Translations under genes and position numbers: made by a program
Assembly: GCA_034231615.1 (NCBI GenBank)
Contig: CM067318.1
Coordinates: forward strand, 33,355,909-33,419,908
DNA from: Meghimatium bilineatum
Taxonomy: Eukaryota; Mollusca; Gastropoda; Stylommatophora; Philomycidae
Reading direction: 5' to 3'
Length of the DNA stretch: 64,000 nt
The notes under the pieces: generated by a model
Seen by the model: only the letters and a program-made list of their open reading frames with translations
Told to the model about the DNA's origin: nothing
Database searches by the model: none
In this document: in pieces, positions 49,101 to 60,721 of the stretch
Layout of the letters: every line of letters begins with the position of its first letter
How positions within the stretch are numbered: the first letter of the stretch is position 1

Positions 49101-51589
49101 GATATACAATTTCATCTTTAAATTGTTGAGAAATAGTAAAGGATTAAAATAAATTCGAAACATTCACCCTCTTCCAGACCATACTTAAAAATTTCTCTTG
49201 CCCAAGGGAACGTGTCTCAATCTGTCTGAAAAGAGATGAGGATGAAAAGGTTGTGAGAGACTCTGAACACGTCAAACTCAAGGTAAACTAACTGCTCGTG
49301 CCCTTGTATTCAGTGTAGAAAAATGCTATTCCCCTCCAGAAAAAAGACAACTATATCGTTTCCAGAACTTGAAGACTCCCTTTGTCAGGCATGGAGAGTT
49401 GTTGAGATCATCGCTGGGGAGATGTAAGAGGTTAATTGAGTTGAGCAAAGAACTGGTAATTCTGAAATCTTTTATTGATATACAATTCCAGGAGTCCCAC
49501 GATTTTCTCTTAAAACGATGATTCTATTTTCACGAGGGGTAAAAAAACGCGAGCATTTACAACAAATGTTGGAATAATTACGTTGGATGAAACATTTACA
49601 TTAGTAAATACTCTAATATAACACTCACGCAATCACATATATCATTACTAACGTTTTAATTGCAGTCATTATATATATATATATTTATATATATATATAT
49701 ATATATATATTTAAATTTACATTTTAATGAGAACAATTAAGTCTTTCTGACTTTTGAACCATTAGTATTCAAACATTAGACTTTAGATTTTTGTTGCATT
49801 GCATGAGCGACAGGTATACACACATTTCGATTTTTATTTGGCACCTACGTGTCTCTCCGAAATGCATGATGCTAGCTTATTATTAATAAGCAATCAATAA
49901 TCTAAACTCTGGTGCCTCGATTAACTCTTTCACTACATACTGTCTTTTAATCAAACCTATGATACCGTTACAAATTAAGGACCGTCGTTGAAGCAACGCG
50001 GACATTTCATGCTTTATTTAATCATTTTTGGGGTATTTTATCACCATAAAGATGGTTCCGATCGAAAGTGTAACATATCAACAATACTTATAGAATGATT
50101 TTGGTGTGTTATAATAACAAAATCGTAAGTTATTGATACGTATTGAACATCTGTGTTATGTGACGCCATTTGTCCTTATATTTTCTATATATATATATAT
50201 ATTCTTTAGTGCACATGTTTCGTGGAAATATAACTTTTTTAAAAACTTTGGTCTCATCAATTATTTCAATCCAACTTGACATTAACTGACAACATACCTA
50301 AGCAGATTTATGCCAATTTCTATGATAAAACTTACATAAATGTCGATCGCAGTCTTAGATTCACTTTCAAATCTCAGAGAGCCGGTCTAATTTTGTTAGG
50401 AATAACACACATAATTGAAACACTATGTATATATACTATGTGTGTGTGTGTGTGTGTGCGTGAGTTGATAATTCGATTATCTAAAAAACTGATAGAATTT
50501 GAATGGAAGTTATTGATTCGGAATTTTAGTAAGTTCCCATTTCATATCCTAATTTTTTAATTTTTAATTTATAAAGTATATTTTATTAAACAAAATAAAA
50601 ATTTAATAAGAAAAACATTTGTTTTCAAAAGAAACATGTGATTACCAGATGCTCTGTACATTTATGTTTCAAAATATGTAGATTACGTTATAATTTAAAT
50701 ATATTTAGAGCTACTAATTCTTGTTCAAGTGATGTATGTGCAAAAGAAAAAAAAACATAAACTCCTTCGAAACGCCAGAAATACTTCGTGGCAAATGAGT
50801 TCAGTTACCAGCGTTCTAACCAATATGTGCAACGTATAAGCAATGCGTATTGAAAACACTACATATTACAATACACTATCCACGAAAATGTAAGTGTTTA
50901 TGCTAGAATATTGAGTTTCCGCGTTTGTTTCAGATCACCAGCTCCTTGGAAACGTTACTACTAAAACTGTCTATGGACAAGTGCAAAATATTTCATTAAT
51001 TCATATTGGCAGGGAGATGTTAACAATAAAACTGGAAGAGTCCAAGAATCAATATGTATATTCAGTCAGTATATTTTTAGGTTTTGTTAGAAAACAGACT
51101 TTGATAAAGATTTGCATATATTATATTTCAGACATATTGCAATAACAATCAAATTGAGCAGTGAACATTGACACCGTTTGCAGTGGGGCGAAGTTGATGA
51201 AACTCAAACACATACACTGAGATGAACTTCAGACTAAAACACTACTTTCTTCAATAAAAACATGAGTTATGTCTTGTTTTAAAGTAACATTTCGAATAGT
51301 AACATGCACAAATGAACTATCCAGATCAGTCCACGTTTTGTTCATATCTGTATCAATGCACTACACGAACACATGCTTGTATATAACTAATGAGCAAATA
51401 GGTAAACTCCCGCAATGCATCTCTCGCACACTTTCGGACAGACAATATGAACCAAATTCAGATTTGACAGAGTTGTCTCAAAATTCTTTAAGTTACTGGA
51501 TTAAATAATCGGTCATAAATAAACGCATGAAACCAAAATGAGCGGAACCATAGATGTCCCGATTACAGGTACGAAAAAAACCCAATAAT
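49101..51589. other. Unassigned AT-rich stretch with microsatellites
   Basis: Holds (AT)n at 49669-49712 and 50188-50204, and (TG)n at 50434-50458. Frames of 79-94 codons (50276-50560, 51269-51508) have no recognisable domain. Confidence 0.5.
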
Positions 51590-51752
51590 TGTGTGCATCC
51601 GTTAATTGTATGCATCAGTTAATTGTGTGCATTAGTTAATTGTATGCATCAGTTAATTGTGTGCATTAGTTAATTGTATGCATCAGTTAATTGTGTGCAT
51701 TAGTTAATTGTATGCATCAGTTAATTGTGTGCATTAGTTAATTAGTTGAGTC
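51590..51752. repeat. 34-bp dimeric tandem array, about 5 units
   Basis: Two 17-bp halves alternate: AGTTAATTGTATGCATC and AGTTAATTGTGTGCATT. Confidence 0.95.
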
Positions 51753-51934
51753 AGTATTTTTCCGATGTGTAGTCAGAGTGTATCAATATAGTCCTTGCAG
51801 ATTTTAGAACAGAGGGAGTATGGAATCACATCTTCAACACGAGGAATATAATAGAAATGTGTAGACAATTCAATGCAGAGATATACACTTATCTCATGGT
51901 CTACTCAAATGCATTTGAAGGTGTAACACACAAG
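51753..51934. other. Spacer
   Basis: Nothing recognised. The text 'gattttagaacagagggagtatggaatca' at 51801 may belong to a LINE RT, but this is too short to call. Confidence 0.35.
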
Positions 51935-52365
51935 AAATTCATCATCATCAGGTGGCATGCCGGCTGGAGTAGGCGGTCATGGCTCTCCACAGCTCTCTCT
52001 GTCCACAGTAGTATGTATCAAGGTCGTTGTTGTTTCCTAGCCGTGGCAGGTTGTCAAACTGCCTAATATTTTCTCACGTTGTCGCCCTGTCTCTGTTGCC
52101 TTCAATTTTGCCTGTTGTGACTATGTTCTCTAAATCTACTTGTCTCATGAAGTGGCCATAAAAGAAAGATTGCCCTTTTCTTATATTGTTGATTAAGGTC
52201 CGTTTCGCATTTGACTCTTTCAACACTTCTACATTAGTTTTTCTGGCAGTCCATGGTATTCACAACATTCTTCTGTACAACCACATCTCTGTTGCCTCTA
52301 ATTTCCCTATTTCCAGTTTGTTTATTATCCAAGACTCGCACCCATATGTTAGTATAGGGAATATT
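51935..52365 (-). mobile_element. LINE C-terminal region with TGATGA-type tail
   Basis: The minus strand from 52365 reads YGCESWIINKLEIGKLEATE, MWLYRRM, IPWTARKTNVEVLKES, NIRKGQSFFYGHFMRQVDLE and NIVTTGKIEGNRDR, ending RAMTAYSSRHAT and a stop, then TGATGATGATGAA. This is the best-preserved example of the class also seen at 7685. A frameshift breaks the basic block near 52090. The RT catalytic region is absent. Confidence 0.86.
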
Positions 52366-52430
52366 GGGTAAGTTAGAAGTTAGTGGATAAGTTATTGGGT
52401 AAGTTAGAAGTTATTGGGTAAGTTATGAAA
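52366..52430. repeat. Short degenerate repeat, about 25-bp unit
   Basis: 'gggtaagttagaagttattg' occurs about 2.5 times. Confidence 0.8.
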
Positions 52431-52539
52431 CATAATAAAAAGCATGGACTTTCCACATGATCTCATATCACTCATAAACATTCTATATTAGGAACAACAC
52501 GTCTTCATCTAGAGGGGTAAACATCTGACTGGTTTGGGT

Positions 52540-52860
52540 ACCAAAAGGAGGCAGAAAAGGCGGAATTCTATCACCACATCTGTTCAACATATACGCAGAA
52601 CATACAAAGCGTACTAGAAGACTCACCATATGGTCAGTTTCAGTCTCTTAATATCGGAGAACATGAGATTTCAGAAATTAGGTATCCAGATTATACAACA
52701 CAAACATCAAGAAACCATTACACCTTTAGAACACATGACTATGTCAGTTAAATATCATAGGCTCACAACATTTTCCTAAATGAAAACACGACAAAAATAA
52801 TGTATAACAATAGAAATGAGCTCACACCAACAGTTGTCGATGACACAGCTAGAAAAATCA
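52540..52860 (+). mobile_element. LINE RT fragment
   Basis: Reads KGGILSPHLFNIYAEHTKRT near 52555-52610, the RT motif just before the catalytic box, and belongs to the class of 15355-16262. The expected YADD position reads as a changed 'RYPDYTT'-like sequence near 52680. Frame breaks follow. It abuts an oppositely oriented LINE, palm to palm. Confidence 0.72.
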
Positions 52861-52869
52861 AACATGTCT

Positions 52870-55070
52870 TTCAGTTTGGTTCTGGAAGATGACAGATTTA
52901 ACATATCCTGTGCCTTAGCAAAAGTTGTTCATAATAACGTCAAGTCATCTGCAAAATCAGGATCACTAAGAGTTATATAGCCTGTCTATTGTATACCAAA
53001 ATGTTCTTATCGTAAATATCGAAACTAAAAAACAATGGTGGCCTAATGCAGACGTGCTTTACGCCTGTTTATATGTATTACCAGTGAGTCTTGCTCTCGT
53101 GTGTTTTACCACAGCATCTTGAGTTGTCATATAAAACCTTGATTACATTTAAATATCTAGTTGGGTAGTCATGTTTAGAAAGATTTTCCAAAGTATTGGT
53201 CGGTGCTGATCAAATGCCTTTTGAAAATAAATAAAATGGATTATATGTGGAGATTACATTCTTTTTAACTGATTTTTCTATAGATGTTCTAAGGGTGAAA
53301 ATTTGATCAATACACGATCGTCGCGGTCTCAATCCAGCTTGTTCTAATTATTGTCAATTGATTGCCCATCGAGCCTCTCTAACATCATACTATATAATAT
53401 TTATTCTGGTACAGACATCTGAGTAATACCTCGTCAAATGCTACAATTAGAAAGGTCACATCTAATTTGGTAATTTTACTATAACCCAATATTTCTATTG
53501 TTGAGGTGATGTTTCTTCTCTCCATACCTCATTTACAACAGCCAGCATATTAAACAGATTTGTATCATCCGCTGCTTTCAACATTTCACCACTAATCTCA
53601 TCATCGCCAGTTGCTTTTACATATGTTAGTTTTATTTTTTAGTAGTTTGACTTCATCAAGTATAAATTCATTGCCTGATACTAGCATAAATGATATATTT
53701 GGTACAGTCTCAAAGTCTGCGGTTAATGCTGGTGGTGATATACACAGCACGTCTGTAAAATGTTCACCGAACGCTGCATTTGTTATGTTTCTGTACTCGG
53801 TTAAGTTGCCGTGTTTGTCTCTGATAGATGTGTTTGCAATGGGTGACCTAATACATGACTGTCTATTGCTGCTGCTTTTTAGATTATGTGGCTAATAAAC
53901 TGTCATTTGTCTCTATTTGCACTTCACTTCATTATTTAATAATGTGTATGTCTTCTTTCAAGAATCGTATGTATAAGGTGTTTTTTGTTGCAAGAAGACT
54001 TAATTTTGCCGTTTCTTGTCTTGAATTGTGTCCCGGTGTCATTACTTATCAACTTTATCTTTCGCCTCTGAGAGTATCTTGCAGTAGATGTTGCTGTTTT
54101 TTTATATCACTGTTCTGAATTGTTTCCATTTGCTGTCAATTAAACTGGTAGATATATTGTCATTTATTTTGGATAAAGCATGAAAATGTATGTGGATCTT
54201 GACATTATATTCTACTTGTCATTGTTAAGTAATTTCTGTAGATTTTTTCCCCCCAGTTTTTGTTCTGCTGTTACAATTTTTTGCGTTTATTTTTTTATTG
54301 GACAATGCAGAGAACAATATTACTGTTAGTTAGTATCTGCACCACGATAAGCTCTAAAATCGCGTCCTGATTTACGAAATGTTTTACTAATTCATAAGTG
54401 ATCCATTTCTATCTTGCTCGGCCATCAGGGGAATTCTGTTATTTTGTAGAAATATGGTGTCTGCTATAACAAGGTTGGACATTTCACAAGGTCTCAAACA
54501 TCTATATTAATTTTTCGCCGTTGTGATCCATATCTCCTATGCCATGAATATCAACATGTCTTTGTATCCCATCGTTTTTGTTTCCGACATTGGCATTCCA
54601 CTCACCCATTATCACTATGATGTCATGTTTTGTTATATTGTTGATCGTGTTAAGAAGTATTTCATAAAATGTATTCTTTGTATCATCAAGGGCATCGTTA
54701 GTTGGTGCATTACTTTGCACAATTGTCAGCTTAAAGATCCGTGTCTGGTAGCCGGCTGAAATTAATCTCGCGTTGATTGGTGCTCAACTGATAAAGGTAT
54801 TTGCAGCATTGGATGTCATTAAGATAGCAAAGCCTTCTGAATGATGGTCGTCAGCCCTACCAGAGTATATTATGTGTTTTTGAGTCGGTTGATTGCCTCT
54901 TCATTTATTGATTATAGATTATTTAAAATGTTTTCGAAGTGTTCTATGCAACGGTGAGAATTTATATCTTTCTCTATGAGTAATTGTGTTTCATATGCAT
55001 TAAGAAGGGGAAATGATCCTGACTAGGTTGGACCATATAACGCTTTTAAGTGTATAATAGAAGTTTCTGA
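52870..55070 (-). mobile_element. Nearly complete decayed LINE: EN and RT domains
   Basis: On the minus strand the endonuclease begins near 54850 and shows APTNDALDDTKNTFYEILL, HDIIVIMGEWNANVG and HGIGDMDHNGEKL (72-codon frame 54502-54720), then KIEMDHL and FRAYRGAD near 54340. The linker occupies 54330-53630. The RT begins with KATGDDEISGEMLKA (53625-53580), then EQAGLRPRRSCIDQIFTLR (about 53345-53290), a degenerate 'LYDNSRCCG' block near 53120 and LSDPDFADDL with the FADD catalytic box near 52955. EN motif Asn and His residues of the core are partly visible. Numerous stops and frameshifts make it inactive. The C-terminal region and 3' end are missing. Confidence 0.88.
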
Positions 55071-55084
55071 GATCTTTGGTGTCT

Positions 55085-55440
55085 GAAAATCTGAGTTTTT
55101 CGTCGACTTTCTTCAATCAATCAATCAATAAACCCGTAACACTTCAAAGTCGTAGATGTACCACATTGGATGCTTCAGCACACAGTCTCCCAGCAAATTC
55201 TATCCTCAGCGATACGGATGAGATTGGCAATATTTTATCCTGTCCATTCCTTGATGTCTGTCCATGGCTATATTTGCCCTCCTCTGCTTTTTCCTCCTTC
55301 GACAGTTCCCTGCTGTATTGTTATGAATCTCTCATATTTAGAAGTTTATCTTGAAGTAATTATCCTATTGGAATTAAATGCGTCTATTGTTGATGCAGAT
55401 TTTGGATATCTTAGGTATGCTCTGTGAAAGTTTGCATTTT
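55085..55440 (-). mobile_element. LINE C-terminal end with (TTGA)n tail
   Basis: The minus strand shows 'NCRRRKKQRRANIAMDRHQG' and, in the next frame, DIKEWTGQ, then a block matching LIRIAEDRICWET and SNVVHLRL, followed by 'gtgttacgggtttattgattgattgattgaag'-like sequence. The WxDxIKEWTG...R.AEDR.xW motif is typical of a widespread LINE class, and tetranucleotide tails of this sort are known for it. Confidence 0.75.
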
Positions 55441-55492
55441 GTCACGGGAAGATCTTGGCACTATTTTTATCTCACAATATCAAAATATATAT

Positions 55493-55692
55493 GATGTCAG
55501 TGTCTTGGTCAAGGTTGCATCCAGGATGTCAGTGTCTTGATCAAGGTTGCATCCAGGATGTCAGTGTTTTGATCAAGGTTGCATCCAGGATGTCAGTGTC
55601 TTGATCAAGGTTGCATCCAGGATGTCAGTGTCTTGATCAAGGTTGCATCCAGGATGTCAGTGTCTTGATCAAGGTTGCATCCAGGATGTCCT
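55493..55692 (-). repeat. 32-bp minisatellite derived from LINE endonuclease codons
   Basis: Six copies of GATGTCAGTGTCTTGATCAA plus 'ggttgcatccag'. On the minus strand each unit reads as a slice of the endonuclease sequence that precedes it (SWMQP and a following RHWH-like segment), because the flanking sequence at 55693-55720 continues in frame into the first unit. Copies are 97% or more identical. Confidence 0.92.
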
Positions 55693-56180
55693 GTCTGCTG
55701 TTGGATGTTGAAAAATGGTGTTTGTAATGAGGAGGTCATGTTCGCCACTTGTTTGTAGAAGACGATGTCCATTGCTGTTGAATTCCATATTTACCCACTC
55801 CATATTTCTCGATTACAATATTTCAGGAGACATTGTCTGTACCAACAAATGTACTGAAATCTTCAAGTAAAATTTCAGTTTAGGATGACCTGCTAATCGT
55901 AGGTGATCGGTAAAGTAATAAGTGTTTATATATGGCCTGAAGAATCAGCATACAGTGCGCAGTTGTCTGCATATATGAACTCCCTGGCCATTCTTTCTTG
56001 CACCTTAGTTTGGTTTGTAAACACCAAAGATTGAATAGTTTACTGTCTGGTCTGTAGTATATATGTATTCCTATTACTTCACTTGATCAGCATGTCAGAA
56101 AACATCAGGTTGAACAGTGTTGGAGCACGGATGCGTCCTTGTTTGACCACATTTGTGACAGGAAAGTCTGGTGCAGTAGA
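55693..56180 (-). mobile_element. LINE RT and EN fragments in reversed domain order
   Basis: The minus strand first reads GRIRAPTLFNLMFSDMLIK and EFIYADNCALYADSS, an RT palm in which YADN replaces YADD (about 56140-55950). It then reads MEFNSNGHRLLQTSGEHDLL and ITNTIFQHPTADRTSWMQP, an endonuclease segment (about 55790-55690). In an intact LINE the endonuclease comes first, so this is two insertions side by side or a rearranged copy. Stops separate the parts. Confidence 0.78.
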
Positions 56181-56199
56181 AATAATATAACAATCGACA

Positions 56200-57190
56200 T
56201 CAGGTGAGGTTGCAGTACAACTGTTTACTAACTTCTGTCTGTACAAACGGAATCAGCAAGAAAACATCAACGCTGCTAGCTCATGAATATTTAAAGATGA
56301 CACATGAATGCAGGCTCCATCAAGGGCTGGAGAAATTTAAGCTTAGAAAATTTACAGGACCGTATAACATTTATAATGAAATGTTAACACACATAAGTAC
56401 ATTAGGAAAAGAAGTAATTTTATACATCAACACACGCGGTAATACTCACAGACTCTCAAAGCATGTTGCGCAAGATAGAAAAGTTCATGCTAAGAAAAGA
56501 ATGGTGGGACTTATTGAACAACTCAGTTGTCCAGAGCATTACATGGATATACTGCCCTGGTCATGCTAGGGTGAGAGGAAACGAGAGAGCCGACTTATTG
56601 GCAGGCAATGCGGCGATAGACGGCACATTGCTGAGAAGAGATAAAGCAGATTTAATAAAGGCAGTAATAAATTCATTTCAAGATGCAGATGATGGCAATG
56701 AGGTTGAGAACGTACACATACAGAGAATGTTAGAAATGGGAGTATTCAGAGGTGAGGGGAGGAAAAGTAAATTCTTTGGAAAGTCCCGAAGATCCCACAA
56801 TCAACACCTGACCGGAACTATGAGTCTACATACTCTGGGATGGATGCTGGAGCGGAGGGCGGAGCACTTATGGGAATGTCCCGCGTGCTGTGAAGCCAGT
56901 TTCTAATCAAGAATCAAGAAGAATGAAGAAGTAATCATTAAACTAATACATCCACAGTATGTCTTGGTGACATATCTGCCTAATACTATAGAAATGCTTA
57001 TCATTTTCGCACCAAAAGCTAGAGATCTCCAGATGAACTCAAAAGGTACCGCCCCATCTCATTGACAATGTGTCTGAAAAAATTAGCTGAAAGAATAGTT
57101 AATGTGAACCTTTACCGGTTCCTCGGGTAATCCTCTACCATGAACAGACAGGCTTCAGAAAGACAGTTAAGCAAAGTTCCGGCTATGTAA
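56200..57190 (+). mobile_element. LINE RT fragment interrupted by a nested insertion
   Basis: Left part: EKFKLRKFTGPYNIYNEMLT then HISTLGKEVILYI up to 56436, the start of an RT domain (compare '..KSPGPDxIxNEMLxHL'). Right part after 56928: EVIIKLIHPQYVLVTYLPNT, EMLIIFAPKARD and, in the next frame, PDELKRYRPISLTMCLKKLA with ERIVNVNLYRFL, the following RT blocks. The parts are separated by 490 bp carrying an RNase H domain. Loss of frame near 57020 and the missing palm make the host copy inactive. Confidence 0.85.
56437..56927 (+). mobile_element. 5'-truncated RNase H LINE 3' end, nested in RT
   Basis: Begins VILTDSQSMLRKIEKFM (containing the Asp of the RNase H core). The 147-codon frame 56463-56906 continues WWDLLNNSVVQSITWIYCPG, HARVRGNERADLLAGNAAID (with the last catalytic Asp in ERAD), MLEMGVFRGEGRKSK, NQHLTGTMSLHTLGWMLE and the terminal HLWECPACCEASF. 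The 3' end is CTAATCAAGAATCAAGAAG. This is the least damaged member of the family at 5480, 37920 and 46255, and stays open to its natural stop. It was copied in already lacking the first half of RNase H and all of RT. Confidence 0.88.
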
Positions 57191-57235
57191 GGTGACACTG
57201 AAAATCCATGATGGACTCTAAAAGAACAAGCACAC

Positions 57236-57237
<2 letters not shown>

Positions 57238-57309
<72 letters not shown>
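57238..57309. repeat. (AT)n microsatellite
   Basis: About 35 AT units, uninterrupted. Confidence 0.98.
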
Positions 57310-57311
<2 letters not shown>

Positions 57312-57867
57312 CCATGATATGTATTGATCATGCAAAAGATCAAAAGAGAGAAGGAAAGAGAGAAATATCACGTGTGTTTATAAATCAATTCATCATTATC
57401 CATATAGTTGCCTCGAAGATTTTTTCCATCAACGGTGACGTAACTTATGATAAACAGACATCGCAGGCACAAACACATCACTACACCCACATATAGCATC
57501 TCTACAATATACATCATTACTTCCAGAAATATAAAACAGGTTTACACAATCTAATTGATACAGAATGTAAGGATTGGAAAGTAATAAGATTGATGCCATA
57601 TGCACACATATTTGCTCTGTCCCCGACATTGACGGAGCATGACTTATTTTTAACCACAGTAAGGGGACACGAAATAAAATATTGTCCGATAAAGGAGCAA
57701 CGAACACAAATATATTGAGAATCAACATGACAGGCCTCCAGTCTTTGACTGTCCAAGGTCACGGTTGATGGCAAAATTATGTATATAAAAGCTACCAATG
57801 TTTAGACGAAATTTACACCCTTGACTGACTTCTTACGACATCCCATAATCATGTCCTAATCATTCTG
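57310..57867. other. Unassigned sequence
   Basis: Overlapping frames of 60-99 codons on both strands without recognisable domains. Confidence 0.5.
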
Positions 57868-59570
57868 TTGTAGTGTAGAATACTGTTGTAGTATAGATTA
57901 CTGTTGTAGTATAGAATACTGTTGTAGTATAGATTACTGTTGTAGTATAGAATACTGTTGTAGTGTAGATTACTGTTGTAGTGTAGATTACTTTTGTAGT
58001 ATAGATTACTGTTGTAGTGTAGATTACTGTTGTAGTGTAGATTACTGTTGTAGTATAGATTACTGTTGTAGTGTAGATTACTGTTGTAGTATAGATTACT
58101 GTTGTAGTGTAGATTACTTTTGTAGTGTAGAATACTGTTGTAGTGTAGAATACTGTTGTAGTGTAGATTACTGTTGTAGTGTAGAATACTTTTTTAGTGT
58201 ACATTACTGTTGTAGTATAGAATACTGTTGTAGTGTAGATTACTGTTGTAGTGTAGATTACTGTTGTAGTATATAATACTTTTGTAGTGTAGAATACTGT
58301 TGTAGTATAGAATACTGTTGTATTGTAGAATACTGTTGTAGTGTAGAATACTTTTGTAGTGTACATTACTGTTGTAGTATAGAATACTGTTGTAGTGTAG
58401 ATTACTGTTGTAGTGTAGATTACTGTTGTAGTATAGAATACTTTTGTAGTGTAGAATACTGTTGTAGTGTAGAATACTTTTGTAGTGTACATTACTGTTG
58501 TAGTATAGAATACTGTTGTAGTGTAGATTACTGTTGTAGTGTAGATTACTGTTTGTAGTATAGAATACTTTTGTAGTGTAGAATACTGTTGTAGTGTAGA
58601 ATACTGTTGTAGTGCAGATTACTGTTGTAGTGTAGAATACTGTTGTTTTGTAGATTACTGTTGTAGTATAGATTACTGTTGTAGTGTAGATTACTGTTGT
58701 AGTGTAGATTACTGTTGTAGTATAGATTACTGTTGTAGTATAGAATACTGTTGTCGTTTAGATTACTATTGTAGTGTAGAATACTGTTGTAGTGTAGAAT
58801 ACTGTTGTCGTTTAGATTACTATTGTAGTGTAGAATACTGTTGTAGTGTAGATTACTGTTGTTGTGTAGATTACTGTTGTAGTGTAGAATACTGTTGTAG
58901 TGTAGATTACTGTTGTAGTGTAGAATACTGTTGTAGTGTAGAATACTTTTGTAGTGTAGAATACTTTTGTAGTGTAGAATACTGTTGTAGTGTAGAATAC
59001 TGTTGTAGTGTAGAATACTGTTGTAGTGTAGAATACTGTTGTAGTGTAGAATACTGTTGTAGTGTAGAATACTGTTGTCGTTTAGATTACTATTGTAGTG
59101 TAGAATACTGTTGTAGTGTAGAATACTGTTGTCGTTTAGATTACTATTGTAGTGTAGAATACTGTTGTAGTGTAGAATACTGTTGTAGTGTAGATTACTG
59201 TTGTTGTGTAGATTACTGTTGTAGTGTAGAATACTGTTGTAGTGTAGATTACTGTTGTAGTGTAGAATACTGTTGTAGTGTAGAATACTTTTGTAGTGTA
59301 GAATACTTTTGTAGTGTAGAATACTGTTATAGTGTAGAATACTGTTGTAGTGTAGAATACTGTTGTAGTGTAGAATACTGTTGTAGTGTAGATTACTGTT
59401 GTAGTGTAGAATACTGTTGTAGTGTAGAATACTTTTGTAGTGTAGAATACTTTTGTAGTGTAGAATACTTTTGTAGTGTAGAATACTGTTGTAGTGTAGA
59501 ATACTGTTGTAGTGTAGAATACTGTTGTAGTGTAGAATACTGTTGTAGTGTAGAATACTGTTGTTTCTAT
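57868..59570. repeat. 18-bp tandem array, about 94 units, 1.7 kb
   Basis: TACTGTTGTAGTGTAGAA with variants (AGATTA, CTTTTG, AGTATAG, TCGTTTAG). A one-base T insertion near 58552 shifts the register, so the open minus-strand frames change there from repeated YTTTVF to repeated ILHYNS. A variant series with TTGTCGTTTAG at 58751 recurs at 59075 (324 bp, 18 units). These frames are not genes. Confidence 0.97.
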
Positions 59571-59596
59571 AAACTTTTAGCATCATCTTGATAAGT

Positions 59597-59740
59597 CATG
59601 CCCGGTTCTGTGGTGGCACCGTACAGAATGCGTCTGTGGCGGACAAGGTGCCGAGTTCGAAACCCGCCACAGGCATTTGTGCATCCGTATCGTTCAGAAA
59701 ACAATGTAAAACTGCTCAGGTAACTACTGCCAAGGAAATT
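59597..59740 (+). mobile_element. SINE-like element with B box
   Basis: GGTTCTGTGGTGGCACCG (weak A box) is followed about 45 bases later by GCCGAGTTCGAAACCC with GTTCGAAAC, a perfect B box. The body continues 'catttgtgcatccgtatcg', 'ttcagaaaacaatg'. A decayed relative lies at 10186-10275. The element sits directly against the 18-bp array. Confidence 0.6.
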
Positions 59741-60474
59741 ACCACAGACAGAAAATTCTGGACTGATGACTACATCATATATAAGATATGCTACCAATTT
59801 ATTTTTGATGTCATCATTCTAGACATTTCTTCCGACAACACAACATTATTGTTCCTTTCCTTTTCATCTTTACCCTATATCTCGTCGACTTCTCCTTCCC
59901 GAGTTTCATCGAATTATGTGCACTCATAGTTATATAGATCACGAATTAAGCTAAATCATCGCTCAAAGAAACATTCTACAAATGTATCAAATATATTATT
60001 TATGCATTAATTTAATTAGAAATTGCACAACCGTATCAGCAACAGATTCATTTTAGATTATTTCTAAATTCATTGTTATCACTGCTGCTTGCAGATGCTC
60101 AAATTCCCAAGCTATTGCAAATAAATGAGATTAACAGCTAGCAATAACATTTGTTATGTTTGTAAGGAAGATATCCCTTTATTCTTTGATACAAAACGAA
60201 TCCATAAATAATCGGTACTTTTATTTGTGTTCTTATGATAAATGTTGAGATTTAATATGATTTTTTCTTCCATATTTCAAATACTAAATTTTAGACCACG
60301 AGGTCTTCAACCTATGTATAGTCGCAACACCATTTTAAAGAAACACAATTCAAATATATCTGCACATAACTTTTTAAATAGAATAACACAAATAGACCGA
60401 ATATATTTTAAGTATCATATCATTCAATATAGTTTTTTTTACATAAATTAAATCCTTTCATCTTTGCCGGCATG
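59741..60474. other. Unassigned AT-rich sequence
   Basis: Frames of 69-113 codons on the plus strand, no recognisable domain. Confidence 0.45.
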
Positions 60475-60635
60475 TTAAGCCGTAACTCCCTCGCTTCCAG
60501 TGATAATCCACAGGGATATCCAAAAAATCCAGCTTTGTTTAAGATGATACGAGACGGATTCGAATTCGTGACCTCTTCAACACTTGACCAGCAGCTTAAC
60601 CACTACGCTAAGGAGATCCCCGACATATTTACTGT
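60475..60635 (-). mobile_element. tRNA-derived SINE, copy 2
   Basis: On the minus strand: GATCTCCTTAGCGTAGTGG contains TAGCGTAGTGG, a perfect A box. About 45 bases later 'cgaattcgaatccg' is a one-mismatch B box. The body has 'ccctgtggattatc'. Same head and body as 22725-22850. Confidence 0.68.
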
Positions 60636-60721
60636 GATTGCGACATTTCCTGCGTTGAATAAACGTCTAACACATTAACTAGCTTCAACATCAGCGATTG
60701 ATATTCTAAATCAATAAAGAA
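60636..60721. other. Short spacer
   Basis: Nothing recognised. Confidence 0.4.
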
